DNA of 64,000 nt, from the NCBI RefSeq assembly GCF_024733015.1, contig NZ_JANKJG010000011.1, forward strand, positions 1 to 64,000, written 5' to 3'. Below the pieces are notes generated by a model, which worked only from the letters and a program-made list of their open reading frames with translations, was not told where the DNA came from and did no database searches. Source of the stretch: Pseudosulfitobacter koreensis (GTDB taxonomy: Bacteria; Pseudomonadota; Alphaproteobacteria; Rhodobacterales; Rhodobacteraceae). Numbering within the stretch: position 1 is the first letter of the stretch; the number at the start of each line of letters is the position of its first letter. Positions 53,171 to 61,136 of this stretch are shown one piece after another. A program made the position numbers and the translations under genes.

Positions 53171-54826
53171 ATGGCGGCCTATCAGTACGTTTACCACATG
53201 TCCGGAGTCTCCAAGGCCTATCCGGGCGGCAAGAAGCTTTTCGAGAACATCCACCTGAACTTTCTGCCCGGCGTCAAGATCGGCGTCGTGGGTGTCAACG
53301 GCGCGGGTAAATCCACGCTGCTGAAGATCATGGCGGGCATGGACAAGGATTTCACCGGCGAGGCCTGGGCCGCCGAAGGCGCGCGCGTGGGGTATCTGCC
53401 GCAGGAGCCGAAACTGGACGAGTCCCTGAGTGTGCGTGAAAACGTGATGCTGGGCGTCGCAGGCAAGAAGGCCAAGCTGGACCGTTACAACGAGCTGGCG
53501 ATGAACTATTCGGACGAGACCGCCGACGAGATGGCCGCCCTGCAGGACCAGATCGACGCCGAGAACCTGTGGGATCTGGACAGCCAGATCGACGTGTCGA
53601 TGGAGGCGCTGCGCTGTCCCCCCGACGACGCGCGCATCGCGGATCTGTCGGGCGGTGAAGCCCGCCGCGTCGCGCTGTGCAAGCTGCTGCTGGAAGCGCC
53701 CGACATGCTGCTGTTGGACGAGCCGACCAACCACCTCGATGCGGAAACCATCGCCTGGCTGCAACAGCACCTGATCAACTACAAGGGCACGATCCTGATC
53801 GTCACCCACGACCGGTATTTCCTGGACGACATCACCAGCTGGATTCTGGAACTGGACCGTGGCCGCGGCAACCCCTACGAGGGCAACTATTCCGCATGGC
53901 TGGAACAGAAGGCCAAGCGGCTTGCGCAGGAAGCGCGCGAGGACAAGTCCAAGCAAAAGACGCTGGAGCGCGAATTGCAGTGGATGCGGCAGGGTGCCAA
54001 GGCGCGTCAGGCCAAGTCCAAGGCGCGGATCAGCTCGTACAACGACCTGCTGGAAACCACCGAGCGCGAAAAGCTGGCCTATGCCCAGATCGTCATCCCC
54101 AACGGCCCGCGTCTGGGCAACAAGGTGATCGACGTCAGCGGTCTGAAGAAACACATGGGCGACAAGCAACTGATCGACGGGCTGGATTTCTCGCTGCCGC
54201 CCGGTGGCATCGTCGGTGTGATCGGCCCCAACGGCGCGGGCAAGTCGACGCTGTTCAAGATGTTGACCGGTCAGGAAAAGCCCGACGCGGGCGAGATCGA
54301 GTTCGGTGACACGGTCGAGCTTTCGTATGTTGACCAGTCGCGCGACGATCTGAATGCCGACGACAACGTCTGGCAGGCAATCTCGGGCGGGGCCGAGTTG
54401 ATCGCGCTTGGCAACGCGGAAGTGAACAGCCGCGCCTATTGCTCGTCGTTCAACTTCAAGGGGGGCGATCAGCAGAAGAAAGTCGGCCTGCTGTCGGGCG
54501 GTGAACGCAACCGGGTGCACATGGCGCGGCTGCTGAAAGAGGGCGGCAACGTTCTGCTGCTGGATGAACCGACCAACGACCTGGACGTGGAAACCCTGCG
54601 CGCGCTCGAAGATGCGCTGGTGGAATTCGGCGGCTGTGTCGTGGTCATCAGCCACGACCGTTTCTTCCTCGACCGGATCTGCACGCACATCCTTGCCTTT
54701 GAAGGCGAGGCGCATGTGGAGTGGTTCGAGGGCAACTTCGAGGACTACGAAGAAGACAAGAAACGCCGTCTGGGTGCCGACGCGCTTGAGCCGAAACGCC
54801 TGAAACACAAGAAGTTCGCGCGTTAA
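53171..54826 (+). CDS. ettA: energy-dependent translational throttle protein EttA (ABC-F)
   Basis: 551 residues from ATG 53171 (MAAYQYVYHMSGVSKAYPGG), the standard EttA opening. Two ATPase domains have Walker A GVNGAGKST at 41-49 and GPNGAGKST near 352-360, signature motifs LSGGEARR and LSGGERNR, and Walker B LLLDEPTNHLD and LLLDEPTNDLD. The arm motif and the linker (about 245-300) with lysine-rich helices are typical. EttA binds the ribosomal E site and gates the first elongation steps by ATP/ADP state. Preceded by AAGGAGC at good spacing. Confidence 0.97.
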   Translation: MAAYQYVYHMSGVSKAYPGGKKLFENIHLNFLPGVKIGVVGVNGAGKSTLLKIMAGMDKDFTGEAWAAEGARVGYLPQEPKLDESLSVRENVMLGVAGKKAKLDRYNELAMNYSDETADEMAALQDQIDAENLWDLDSQIDVSMEALRCPPDDARIADLSGGEARRVALCKLLLEAPDMLLLDEPTNHLDAETIAWLQQHLINYKGTILIVTHDRYFLDDITSWILELDRGRGNPYEGNYSAWLEQKAKRLAQEAREDKSKQKTLERELQWMRQGAKARQAKSKARISSYNDLLETTEREKLAYAQIVIPNGPRLGNKVIDVSGLKKHMGDKQLIDGLDFSLPPGGIVGVIGPNGAGKSTLFKMLTGQEKPDAGEIEFGDTVELSYVDQSRDDLNADDNVWQAISGGAELIALGNAEVNSRAYCSSFNFKGGDQQKKVGLLSGGERNRVHMARLLKEGGNVLLLDEPTNDLDVETLRALEDALVEFGGCVVVISHDRFFLDRICTHILAFEGEAHVEWFEGNFEDYEEDKKRRLGADALEPKRLKHKKFAR

Positions 54827-54863
54827 GACGACAAAACAAGGACAGGGTGCGCTGCGGCGTGCC

Positions 54864-54906
54864 CTGCCCCGATACGTATTGCGATACGTCTTCCGATACG
54901 GGGCAG
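54864..54906. repeat. three 12-bp-phased CGATACG repeats inside an inverted repeat
   Basis: CGATACG occurs at 54870, 54882 and 54894, each twelve bases apart, enclosed by CTGCCCC (54864-54870) and GGGGCAG (54900-54906). It lies between ettA and the L,D-transpeptidase gene. It may be an operator array, a weak terminator or a slipped repeat. Confidence 0.5.
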
Positions 54907-54994
54907 TATGGGTGACGCGGCTGCCGCTCTTGAAATCCCTGTGGAAACGGACAAGTGTTAATGAACACACGCGTTTTCAGATCAGGAGCCTGCC

Positions 54995-55555
54995 ATGCAC
55001 CGCCGTTCGTTCATCGCCTCAGCCCTCGCTGCGCCCTTGGCAAGCCAGCTTGCGACACCGGCCATCGCGCAAGAGGTCGTGTTTGATCCGACCCCGCAAT
55101 ATGTGAACATCAAGAAGGATTTCCTGCCCGGTCAGCTTTTGATCCTGCCGCGCAGCTACTACCTCTATTGGGTGACAGAGCCGCGCACCGCGATCCGCTA
55201 TGGCGTCGGCGTGGGCAAGGCGGGGCTGGAATTTACCGGCACCGCGACCATCGCCGTCAAGAAGGAGTGGCCCACATGGCGCCCGACCGACGAGATGATC
55301 GAGCGCAGCCCCGAGAGTTACGAGCGTTTCATCGACAATGATTATGTCCAGCCCGGTGGTCCGTCGAACCCGCTGGGGGCGCGGGCGCTCTATCTGTTCC
55401 AGAACGGCGTGGACACGTATTTCCGCATCCACGGCACCACCGAACCCGAAAGCATCGGGCGGTCGGTCAGCAACGGCTGCATCCGGATGCTGAACGCCCA
55501 TGCCATCGACCTCTACGAGCGTGTGCCCATCGGAACGGTTGTCACGGTGCTCTGA
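54995..55555 (+). CDS. L,D-transpeptidase (YkuD family)
   Basis: 186 residues from ATG 54995. The N-terminus MHRRSFIASALAAPLASQLA is a twin-arginine signal. The YkuD catalytic motif is complete: H146-G-T-T, then S-x-G-C162-I-R-M in SVSNGCIRML, with C162 as nucleophile. It forms 3-3 cross-links in peptidoglycan or anchors lipoproteins in the periplasm. It stands alone behind the CGATACG repeats and about 180 bases before luxR. Confidence 0.94.
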   Translation: MHRRSFIASALAAPLASQLATPAIAQEVVFDPTPQYVNIKKDFLPGQLLILPRSYYLYWVTEPRTAIRYGVGVGKAGLEFTGTATIAVKKEWPTWRPTDEMIERSPESYERFIDNDYVQPGGPSNPLGARALYLFQNGVDTYFRIHGTTEPESIGRSVSNGCIRMLNAHAIDLYERVPIGTVVTVL

Positions 55556-55732
55556 CGCGGGCGTTTTCACCCGGTCAGGGCGGCAGAGGGACAAAGAGGG
55601 ACCGAAACGGACTTTCCCAGTGCGCGCAAACAGGGTATTCTGCCCCCGTGTTGCGTTAACGAGTTCCCTCCAGAGATATCTGACGCAAGCATTTTGCACA
55701 AAATTTTTAGATCGCGCCGGGAAAGGGACGTT

Positions 55733-56434
55733 TTGTCCGTTATTGATCTTAGCAATCTGCCGTTTCCGGGGAACAACCTGCGTTCGTTTCTGGATTCCGT
55801 GTGCGAAGAACATGAACTGGATTTCGCGGCCTATGCGGGGATGGACCCGATTGCGCAGACCATACACGGCTTTGTGAACTACCCCGATGAATGGCAGACG
55901 CGCTACGTCAGCGAAGGGTTCCAGCACCGCGACCCTGCGCTGCTTCTGGCCAGCCGCAGCATCGCACCTGTCGATTGGCAGCGCCTGCGCGGCGAAAGCA
56001 CGTTTCAGGACATATTCCGCGCCGCCAGCGACCACGGCATTTCCGAACAGGGCCTGACCGTGCCGGTGCGCGGCCCCTATGGCGATGTCGGTCTGTTCAG
56101 CGTCACGCGCAACTGTTCCGACCGCGAGTGGGGACTGCTGAAATCCAAGATCCTGGGCGGATTGCAAACCGCCGCCGTGCACCTGCATGACAACGTGATC
56201 CAGTCGCATTCGCTGAACCGCAAGCTGAATCACCCCAGCCTGTCGGCGCGCGAGCTGGAAATCCTGCAATGGATCGCCGCCGGCAAAAGCCAGCAGGACG
56301 TGGGCGACATCCTGTCGATTTCGAACCGGACGGTTGAAGTGCACCTGCGGTCGGGGCGATCAAAGCTGGGCGCGCTGACCACGCCGCAGGCCGTCGGGCG
56401 TGCCATTGGCCTGGGTCTGATCCACCCGAGTTAG
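55733..56434 (+). CDS. LuxR-family quorum-sensing regulator
   Basis: 233 residues from TTG 55733, which follows GGGAAAGGGA at proper spacing; an upstream TTG at 55694 has no such site. The N-terminal autoinducer-binding domain (about 10-165: LDFAAYAGMDP, VNYPDEWQTRYVSEGFQHRDPAL, then PVDW) has the conserved W/Y/D ligand contacts of LuxR proteins. The C-terminal LuxR helix-turn-helix (about 170-233: LSARELEILQWIAAGKSQQD, then ISNRTVEVHLRSGRSKLGA) binds DNA. The luxI gene follows after 98 bases, so this is the cognate receptor. Confidence 0.93.
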   Translation: MSVIDLSNLPFPGNNLRSFLDSVCEEHELDFAAYAGMDPIAQTIHGFVNYPDEWQTRYVSEGFQHRDPALLLASRSIAPVDWQRLRGESTFQDIFRAASDHGISEQGLTVPVRGPYGDVGLFSVTRNCSDREWGLLKSKILGGLQTAAVHLHDNVIQSHSLNRKLNHPSLSARELEILQWIAAGKSQQDVGDILSISNRTVEVHLRSGRSKLGALTTPQAVGRAIGLGLIHPS

Positions 56435-56457
56435 CCCTGACGGAGCGGTGCGGACCC

Positions 56458-56473
56458 TACGGGATTCCCCGTA
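56458..56473. promoter_or_regulatory. palindrome between luxR and luxI, lux-box-like
   Basis: TACGGG (56458-56463) and CCCGTA (56468-56473) form a perfect inverted repeat with a 4-base centre, about 60 bases upstream of luxI. Size and place fit a LuxR operator (18-20 bp dyad). Nearby GTTAACACTTAA (from about 56479) is a TTAA-N3-TTAA, not a full CtrA site. Confidence 0.5.
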
Positions 56474-56532
56474 TAGCAGTTAACACTTAAAAATCTGATG
56501 CTCTCCACAGCAATTTAGTAGCGGAGAAAATC

Positions 56533-57363
56533 ATGATCATTGTAATCGACGGCCTTAACCGGCATCGCTACAACCGCCTCCTCGACGAAATGTTTGCATT
56601 GCGTGCGCGGGTGTTCGGTCAGCGATTGGGCTGGGATGTGGACATTATTGACGGCAAGGAGATCGACCAGTTCGATGCGCTTGACCCGGCTTATGTCATC
56701 GGACTGAACGACGCAGGAAATGTCGTGTCCTGCGTGCGCGCGTTGCAGACGACGGGGCCGCACATGCTGTCGGACGTGTTTCACGACATTCTCGACGGAG
56801 AGCCGCCGCTGCGCAGCGCGACCTTGTGGGAATCAACGCGGTTTTGCGTGGATACCGAGGTTCTGGATCGGGGCAATTCCCGCAATTCGGTCGGCTACGC
56901 CACCTGCGAGTTGATGGCCGCATCGCTGGAATATGCAAAGAACTCGGGCATTTCCGACATCGTCACGGTGATTGATCCGGTGATGAACCGCGTTCTGAAA
57001 CGCTCGGACTGCGCGCCTTATGGCTATGTCGGATCGACCAAACCGATGGGCAAGGTTTCGGCGATGGCGGCGCTGCTGGATTGCACCGACGAGCGGATCA
57101 ACAAGATCCGGGCCTTTGCCGGGATCGAGGGCAACATCTTCGTATCTGCGCAGCGGGCTTATGAGTTGTCGGACGATCACGCACCGACAGGTCCCGCACC
57201 GACGGCGGCCCCCGTCACGGCAGAGGAAAACGTGCGCCAGTTGCTCGAAGAGTATTGCGTCGATCAGATCACCGACGCCGACACGGTCGAGGATGCGGAT
57301 GCCGCGAAACGTCTGACCAGATTGCTGGTGGATGCGGGGATGGTTGACAGCAAGCACGGCTGA
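56533..57363 (+). CDS. acyl-homoserine-lactone synthase (LuxI family)
   Basis: 276 residues from ATG 56533. Core residues sit at the classical numbers: R24, F28, W34, D45, D48, R69, and E100/R103 for the acyl-ACP and SAM sites. It makes an N-acyl homoserine lactone sensed by the upstream LuxR. After the roughly 200-residue synthase domain, about 70 further residues (EENVRQLLEEYCVDQITDAD, then DAAKRLTRLLVDAGM) form an acidic, helical extension that most LuxI proteins lack. A bidirectional terminator follows. Confidence 0.94.
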   Translation: MIIVIDGLNRHRYNRLLDEMFALRARVFGQRLGWDVDIIDGKEIDQFDALDPAYVIGLNDAGNVVSCVRALQTTGPHMLSDVFHDILDGEPPLRSATLWESTRFCVDTEVLDRGNSRNSVGYATCELMAASLEYAKNSGISDIVTVIDPVMNRVLKRSDCAPYGYVGSTKPMGKVSAMAALLDCTDERINKIRAFAGIEGNIFVSAQRAYELSDDHAPTGPAPTAAPVTAEENVRQLLEEYCVDQITDADTVEDADAAKRLTRLLVDAGMVDSKHG

Positions 57364-57397
57364 GGGCCCGCCCTTTCCCTGACCTTGCCACACGAAA

Positions 57398-57426
57398 AAA
57401 GGGCCGACGCAACGCGCCGGCCCTTT
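57398..57426. terminator. bidirectional intrinsic terminator between luxI and the ABC operon
   Basis: AAAGGGCC (57398-57405) and GGCCCTTT (57419-57426) form a perfect 8-bp hairpin with a GC-rich loop. An A-tract precedes it and T-rich sequence follows, so it can end both the rightward luxI and the leftward ABC operon. Confidence 0.8.
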
Positions 57427-57447
57427 GGCTTTAGAACGGAGGCTGGA

Positions 57448-58428
57448 TCAGTTCAGCGCCTTGTCGGTGATGTCGTGGGTCCAGGCACCTTCGGGGGCCT
57501 TGGTGATCATGCCACCTTCCATCGTGATTTCGGCGCTGCGGTCAAAGGCCGCCTCGTCCAGCGTGCCATCGCCGCCTGCGGTCAGCTTCGCGATTTCACC
57601 CATCATCCGTTTTTGGTGCTTTTCGGTCTGCGCGCCGGTCTGGTCGTTTTCCAGAACGATTTCCGCAGCCTCATCGGGATTTTCCTCGGCGTATTTCCAG
57701 CCCTTCATCGACGCGCGCACGAAGCGCACCAGCTTGTCGGTCATCTCGGGGTCGGCCAGATTTTCCTCGGTGGTGTAAAGACCGTCTTCCAGCGTCGAGA
57801 TGCCTTCGTCCTCGTATTTGAAGACCACCAGATCGTCGGGCGTCAGCCCTGCGTCGATGACCTGCCAGTATTCATTGTAGGTCATGGTCGTCGCGCATTC
57901 GACCTGCTTTTGCAGCAGCGGATCGACGTTGAAGTTGATCTTCTGGATGGTCACGCCACCCTCGGAGCCGTCGGTTTCATAGCCCAGTTTGCCCATCCAG
58001 CTGAGCAGCGGGATTTCGTTGCCGAAGAACCATGTGCCCAGCGTGTGACCGGGGAAGTCCTCGGGCGCGTTGATGTTGTGTTCCTTCAGGCAGGTCAACA
58101 TCAGGCCGGATTTGTTGAACGGCTGCGCGATGTTCACGATCGGCGCGCCCTTTTCACGTGCGGCCAGGGCCGAGGGCAGCCAGTCGACCATCACGTCGGC
58201 ACCGCCACCCAGCAGCACCTGCACGGGAGCGATGTCGGGGCCACCGGGCTTGATCGTCACGTTCAGGTCTTCTTCCTCGTAGAAGCCCTTGTCGAGCGCC
58301 ACGTAGTAGCCCGCGAACTGGGCCTGCGTGACCCACTTGAGTTGCAGCGTGACATCATCGGCGGCCATCACGCCCGTGCCCATCATGCCCATCGCGGCGG
58401 TCGCCGCGGCAAATGTATATGTCTTCAT
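57448..58428 (-). CDS. NMT1/THI5-like ABC transporter substrate-binding protein
   Basis: 326 residues from ATG 58426-58428. MKTYTFAAATAAMGMMGTGV is a signal peptide cleaved after MAA. The mature domain (VTLQLKWVTQAQFAGYYVAL, GFYEEEDLNVTIKPGGPD and GADVMVDWLPSALAAREKG) is the NMT1/SsuA-like fold that binds hydroxymethylpyrimidine, taurine or similar ligands. As the last gene of the dihydropyrimidinase operon it probably delivers a pyrimidine or hydantoin-like compound to the two permeases; the ligand is inferred. Confidence 0.9.
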   Translation of the reverse strand: MKTYTFAAATAAMGMMGTGVMAADDVTLQLKWVTQAQFAGYYVALDKGFYEEEDLNVTIKPGGPDIAPVQVLLGGGADVMVDWLPSALAAREKGAPIVNIAQPFNKSGLMLTCLKEHNINAPEDFPGHTLGTWFFGNEIPLLSWMGKLGYETDGSEGGVTIQKINFNVDPLLQKQVECATTMTYNEYWQVIDAGLTPDDLVVFKYEDEGISTLEDGLYTTEENLADPEMTDKLVRFVRASMKGWKYAEENPDEAAEIVLENDQTGAQTEKHQKRMMGEIAKLTAGGDGTLDEAAFDRSAEITMEGGMITKAPEGAWTHDITDKALN

Positions 58429-58478
58429 CTTGATCACTCCTTGTTGGTCTTGTTGTTGGTTTCTTGGTCTTATTATTT

Positions 58479-59408
58479 TCATGTCCGGCCCCTTTGTGAA
58501 GGGTGCCAGAAAGTCACGACGCGTTCCAGCAGCGCAATGCCGCCATAAAAGGCAGAACCGACGGTCGCGGCCACGACAATTTCGGCCCAGACCAGGTCAA
58601 GTGCCAGTTGCCCCACCGACGTCGAGATGCGAAAGCCCATGCCCTTGATCGGCGAGCCGAAGAATTCCGCCACGATGGCCCCGATCAGCGCCAGCGTCGA
58701 GGCGATCTTGAGCCCGTTGAAGATGAACGGCATCGCGGCGGGCAGGCGCAGTTTCAGCAGCGTCTGCCAATAGCCTGCCGCATAGGTGCGCATCAGGTCG
58801 CGCTGCATCGCATCGCTGGATTGCAGGCCCTGCACGGTGTTCACCAGCATCGGAAAGAACACCATCACGACCACCACGGCAGCCTTCGACTGCCAGTCGA
58901 AGCCGAACCACATCACCAGGATCGGGGCCATGCCGACGATGGGCAGGGCGGCGACAAAGTTGCCCACCGGCAGCAGCCCCAGTTGCAGGAACGGAAAGCG
59001 GTCGATGACCACCGCCAGCAGGAACGCGGCGCCGCAGCCCATGACAAAGCCCGAAAGCGCGCCCTTGATGACGGTCTGCACGAAGTCGACCCACAGGATG
59101 TCGCGCGACAGCCAGAACCGCGCTGCGATCTCGGAGGGGGCGGGCAGCAGCACGTCGGAAATCTCGAACAGGCGCTCGCCGACCTCCCACATCAACAACA
59201 GCGTGACGCCGAAGATCACCGGGATGATGTAGCCGCCCCAGCGCGCCGCACTGCGCTGCGCGATCAGGGCGTTGACGACCCAGCCGCCGACCCAGATGGC
59301 CAGCACCGGCACCAGCCGCAGATCCAGCGCCGCCGCCATCGCAAAGGCCAGCGCCACCAGCGCCCAGCCCATCCAGGCGGGCCGTTTCGTTTGCACCGCA
59401 GCCGTCAT
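58479..59408 (-). CDS. ABC transporter permease (SsuC/TauC-like)
   Basis: 309 residues from ATG 59406-59408. Six or so transmembrane helices with the EAA loop region NTVQGLQSSDAMQRDLMRTY mark a BPD-type permease. Its start overlaps the other permease's stop by four bases, so both are translated together as the heterodimeric channel. An N-terminal extension of about 50 residues with two extra helices is unusual. Confidence 0.93.
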   Translation of the reverse strand: MTAAVQTKRPAWMGWALVALAFAMAAALDLRLVPVLAIWVGGWVVNALIAQRSAARWGGYIIPVIFGVTLLLMWEVGERLFEISDVLLPAPSEIAARFWLSRDILWVDFVQTVIKGALSGFVMGCGAAFLLAVVIDRFPFLQLGLLPVGNFVAALPIVGMAPILVMWFGFDWQSKAAVVVVMVFFPMLVNTVQGLQSSDAMQRDLMRTYAAGYWQTLLKLRLPAAMPFIFNGLKIASTLALIGAIVAEFFGSPIKGMGFRISTSVGQLALDLVWAEIVVAATVGSAFYGGIALLERVVTFWHPSQRGRT

Positions 59409-60268
59409 GTCGCCATCCCCATCCGTTTCAGCACGATCCGCTGGATCAGCCCGATCAGCGCCACCATGACGGCGGCCAGCGCCGCGGCCATGACCAGCGC
59501 GCTCCAGATCTGGATGGTCTGGCCATAGTAGCTGCCTGCCAGCAGGCGCGCGCCCAGACCCGAAATCGCCCCTGTCGGCAATTCACCCACGATGGCACCG
59601 ACCAGCGATGCGGCCATCGCCACCTTGAGCGAGGTGAACAGATAGGGCATCGACGCAGGCAGACGAAGTTTCCAGAAGGTCTGCGACGCACTGGCGTTCC
59701 ATGTGTGCATCTGGTCCAGCTGCATCACCTCGGGGCTGCGCAGCCCCTTGACCATGCCGACGACCACCGGGAAGAACGACAGGTACATGCTGATCACCGC
59801 CTTGGGCAGCAGTCCCGAGATGCCCACCGCGTTCAGAACCACGATGATCATCGGCGCCAGCGCCAGAATGGGAATGGTCTGCGATGCGATCACCCAAGGC
59901 ATCACGCTCATGTCCATCACGCGGTTATAGACGATGCCGACCGCCAGCATGATCCCCAGCACCGTGCCCATGCCAAAGCCCAGCAGCGTCGCACTCAGCG
60001 TGATCCACGCATGATAGACCAGCGAGCGTTTCGAGGTGATGTTCTTCTGCACCGTGGTTTCCCACAGTTCGACCCCCACCTGATGCGGCGCGGGCAGCTT
60101 GGGTTTGTCCTGGCTCCAGGTTGCGGCGACAAGATCGGTGAACGTCAGTTCGATATCGGCCCGTTTGGCCACGTCATAGGCCCAGGGCGCATTCATCGGC
60201 ACGGCGGCGGCGTACCACAGCGCCATGATGGCCGCGACAACGGTCAGGACGGGAATGATCGACCGCAT
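59405..60268 (-). CDS. ABC transporter permease (SsuC/TauC-like)
   Basis: 287 residues. The membrane protein has the EAA loop MVKGLRSPEVMQLDQMHTWN before the last helices and a periplasmic insert (TDLVAATWSQDKPKLPAPHQ) typical of the NitT/TauT class. It pairs with the overlapping permease to form the channel for the substrate bound by the protein encoded at 57448. It follows the ATPase gene by 28 bases. Confidence 0.93.
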   Translation of the reverse strand: MRSIIPVLTVVAAIMALWYAAAVPMNAPWAYDVAKRADIELTFTDLVAATWSQDKPKLPAPHQVGVELWETTVQKNITSKRSLVYHAWITLSATLLGFGMGTVLGIMLAVGIVYNRVMDMSVMPWVIASQTIPILALAPMIIVVLNAVGISGLLPKAVISMYLSFFPVVVGMVKGLRSPEVMQLDQMHTWNASASQTFWKLRLPASMPYLFTSLKVAMAASLVGAIVGELPTGAISGLGARLLAGSYYGQTIQIWSALVMAAALAAVMVALIGLIQRIVLKRMGMAT

Positions 60269-60295
60269 CAGGAACGGCCCCCGCAGGTGCGCGCA

Positions 60296-61126
60296 TCAGT
60301 CATCGCCATGCCCCGCGCGCAAGCCTTCGCGCACCCGGTGCGCGACCTCCAGGAACTCCGGCGTCTCGCGGATGTCCAGCGGGCGATCCTTGGGCAAGGG
60401 GCTGTCGATCACATCGGTGATCCGCCCCGGACGCGGGCTCATGACCACGATCTTGGTGCTCAGGTACACCGCCTCGGGGATCGAGTGGGTGACGAAGGCG
60501 ATGGTCTTTTCGGTGCGCGCCCAGAGCTTCAGCAACTGCTCGTTCAGGTGGTCGCGCACGATCTCGTCCAGCGCCCCGAACGGCTCGTCCATCAGCAGGA
60601 TGTCGGCGTCAAAGCCCAGCGCACGGGCAATCGACGCCCGTTGCTGCATGCCGCCCGACAGCTGCCAGGGAAACTTGTTCTCGAAGCCCGCCAGTTCGAC
60701 CAGTTCCAGCACCCGCGCCACGCGCGCGCGCTGTTCGGTCTTGGAATATCCCATGATCTCCAGCGGCAGGCTGATGTTGCCCCCGATGGTGCGCCACGGA
60801 TAGAGGCCCGCCGCCTGGAACACATAGCCGTAAGCCCGTGCCGCCCGCGCTTCGGCAGCACTTACACCGTTGACGGTGATGCTGCCGCCCGTGGGCTGTT
60901 CCAGATCGGCCATGCAGCGCAGGAACGTCGTCTTGCCACAGCCCGAAGGGCCGATGAAGCTGACAAAATCGCCCTTTTCGATGTCCAGCGACACGCCCTT
61001 CAGAGCGTGCACCGGGCCGTCGTTGGTCTGAAACGTCAGGTCGAGATCCTTGGCCGAGATAACGGCTCCGCCAGTTACAGCAGGATTGCCCGCGTCTTTC
61101 AGGCCCCCATCTTTTAAGTCGGTCAT
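60296..61126 (-). CDS. ABC transporter ATP-binding protein (NitT/TauT type)
   Basis: 276 residues from ATG 61124-61126; a GTG two codons upstream is possible. Walker A GPSGCGKTTFL, Q-loop, signature LSGGMQQRASIARAL, Walker B ILLMDEPFGALDE and the H-switch VTHSIPEAV are all seen. It energises import through the two permeases that follow. It starts ten bases after the dihydropyrimidinase stop, making one operon. Confidence 0.96.
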   Translation of the reverse strand: MTDLKDGGLKDAGNPAVTGGAVISAKDLDLTFQTNDGPVHALKGVSLDIEKGDFVSFIGPSGCGKTTFLRCMADLEQPTGGSITVNGVSAAEARAARAYGYVFQAAGLYPWRTIGGNISLPLEIMGYSKTEQRARVARVLELVELAGFENKFPWQLSGGMQQRASIARALGFDADILLMDEPFGALDEIVRDHLNEQLLKLWARTEKTIAFVTHSIPEAVYLSTKIVVMSPRPGRITDVIDSPLPKDRPLDIRETPEFLEVAHRVREGLRAGHGDD

Positions 61127-61136
61127 TGCCACGTAA

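Noticed and set aside
56479-56492. Full CtrA site before the second luxI
   Set aside because: Spacing between the TTAA halves is three bases, not seven, so it is at best a half-site.
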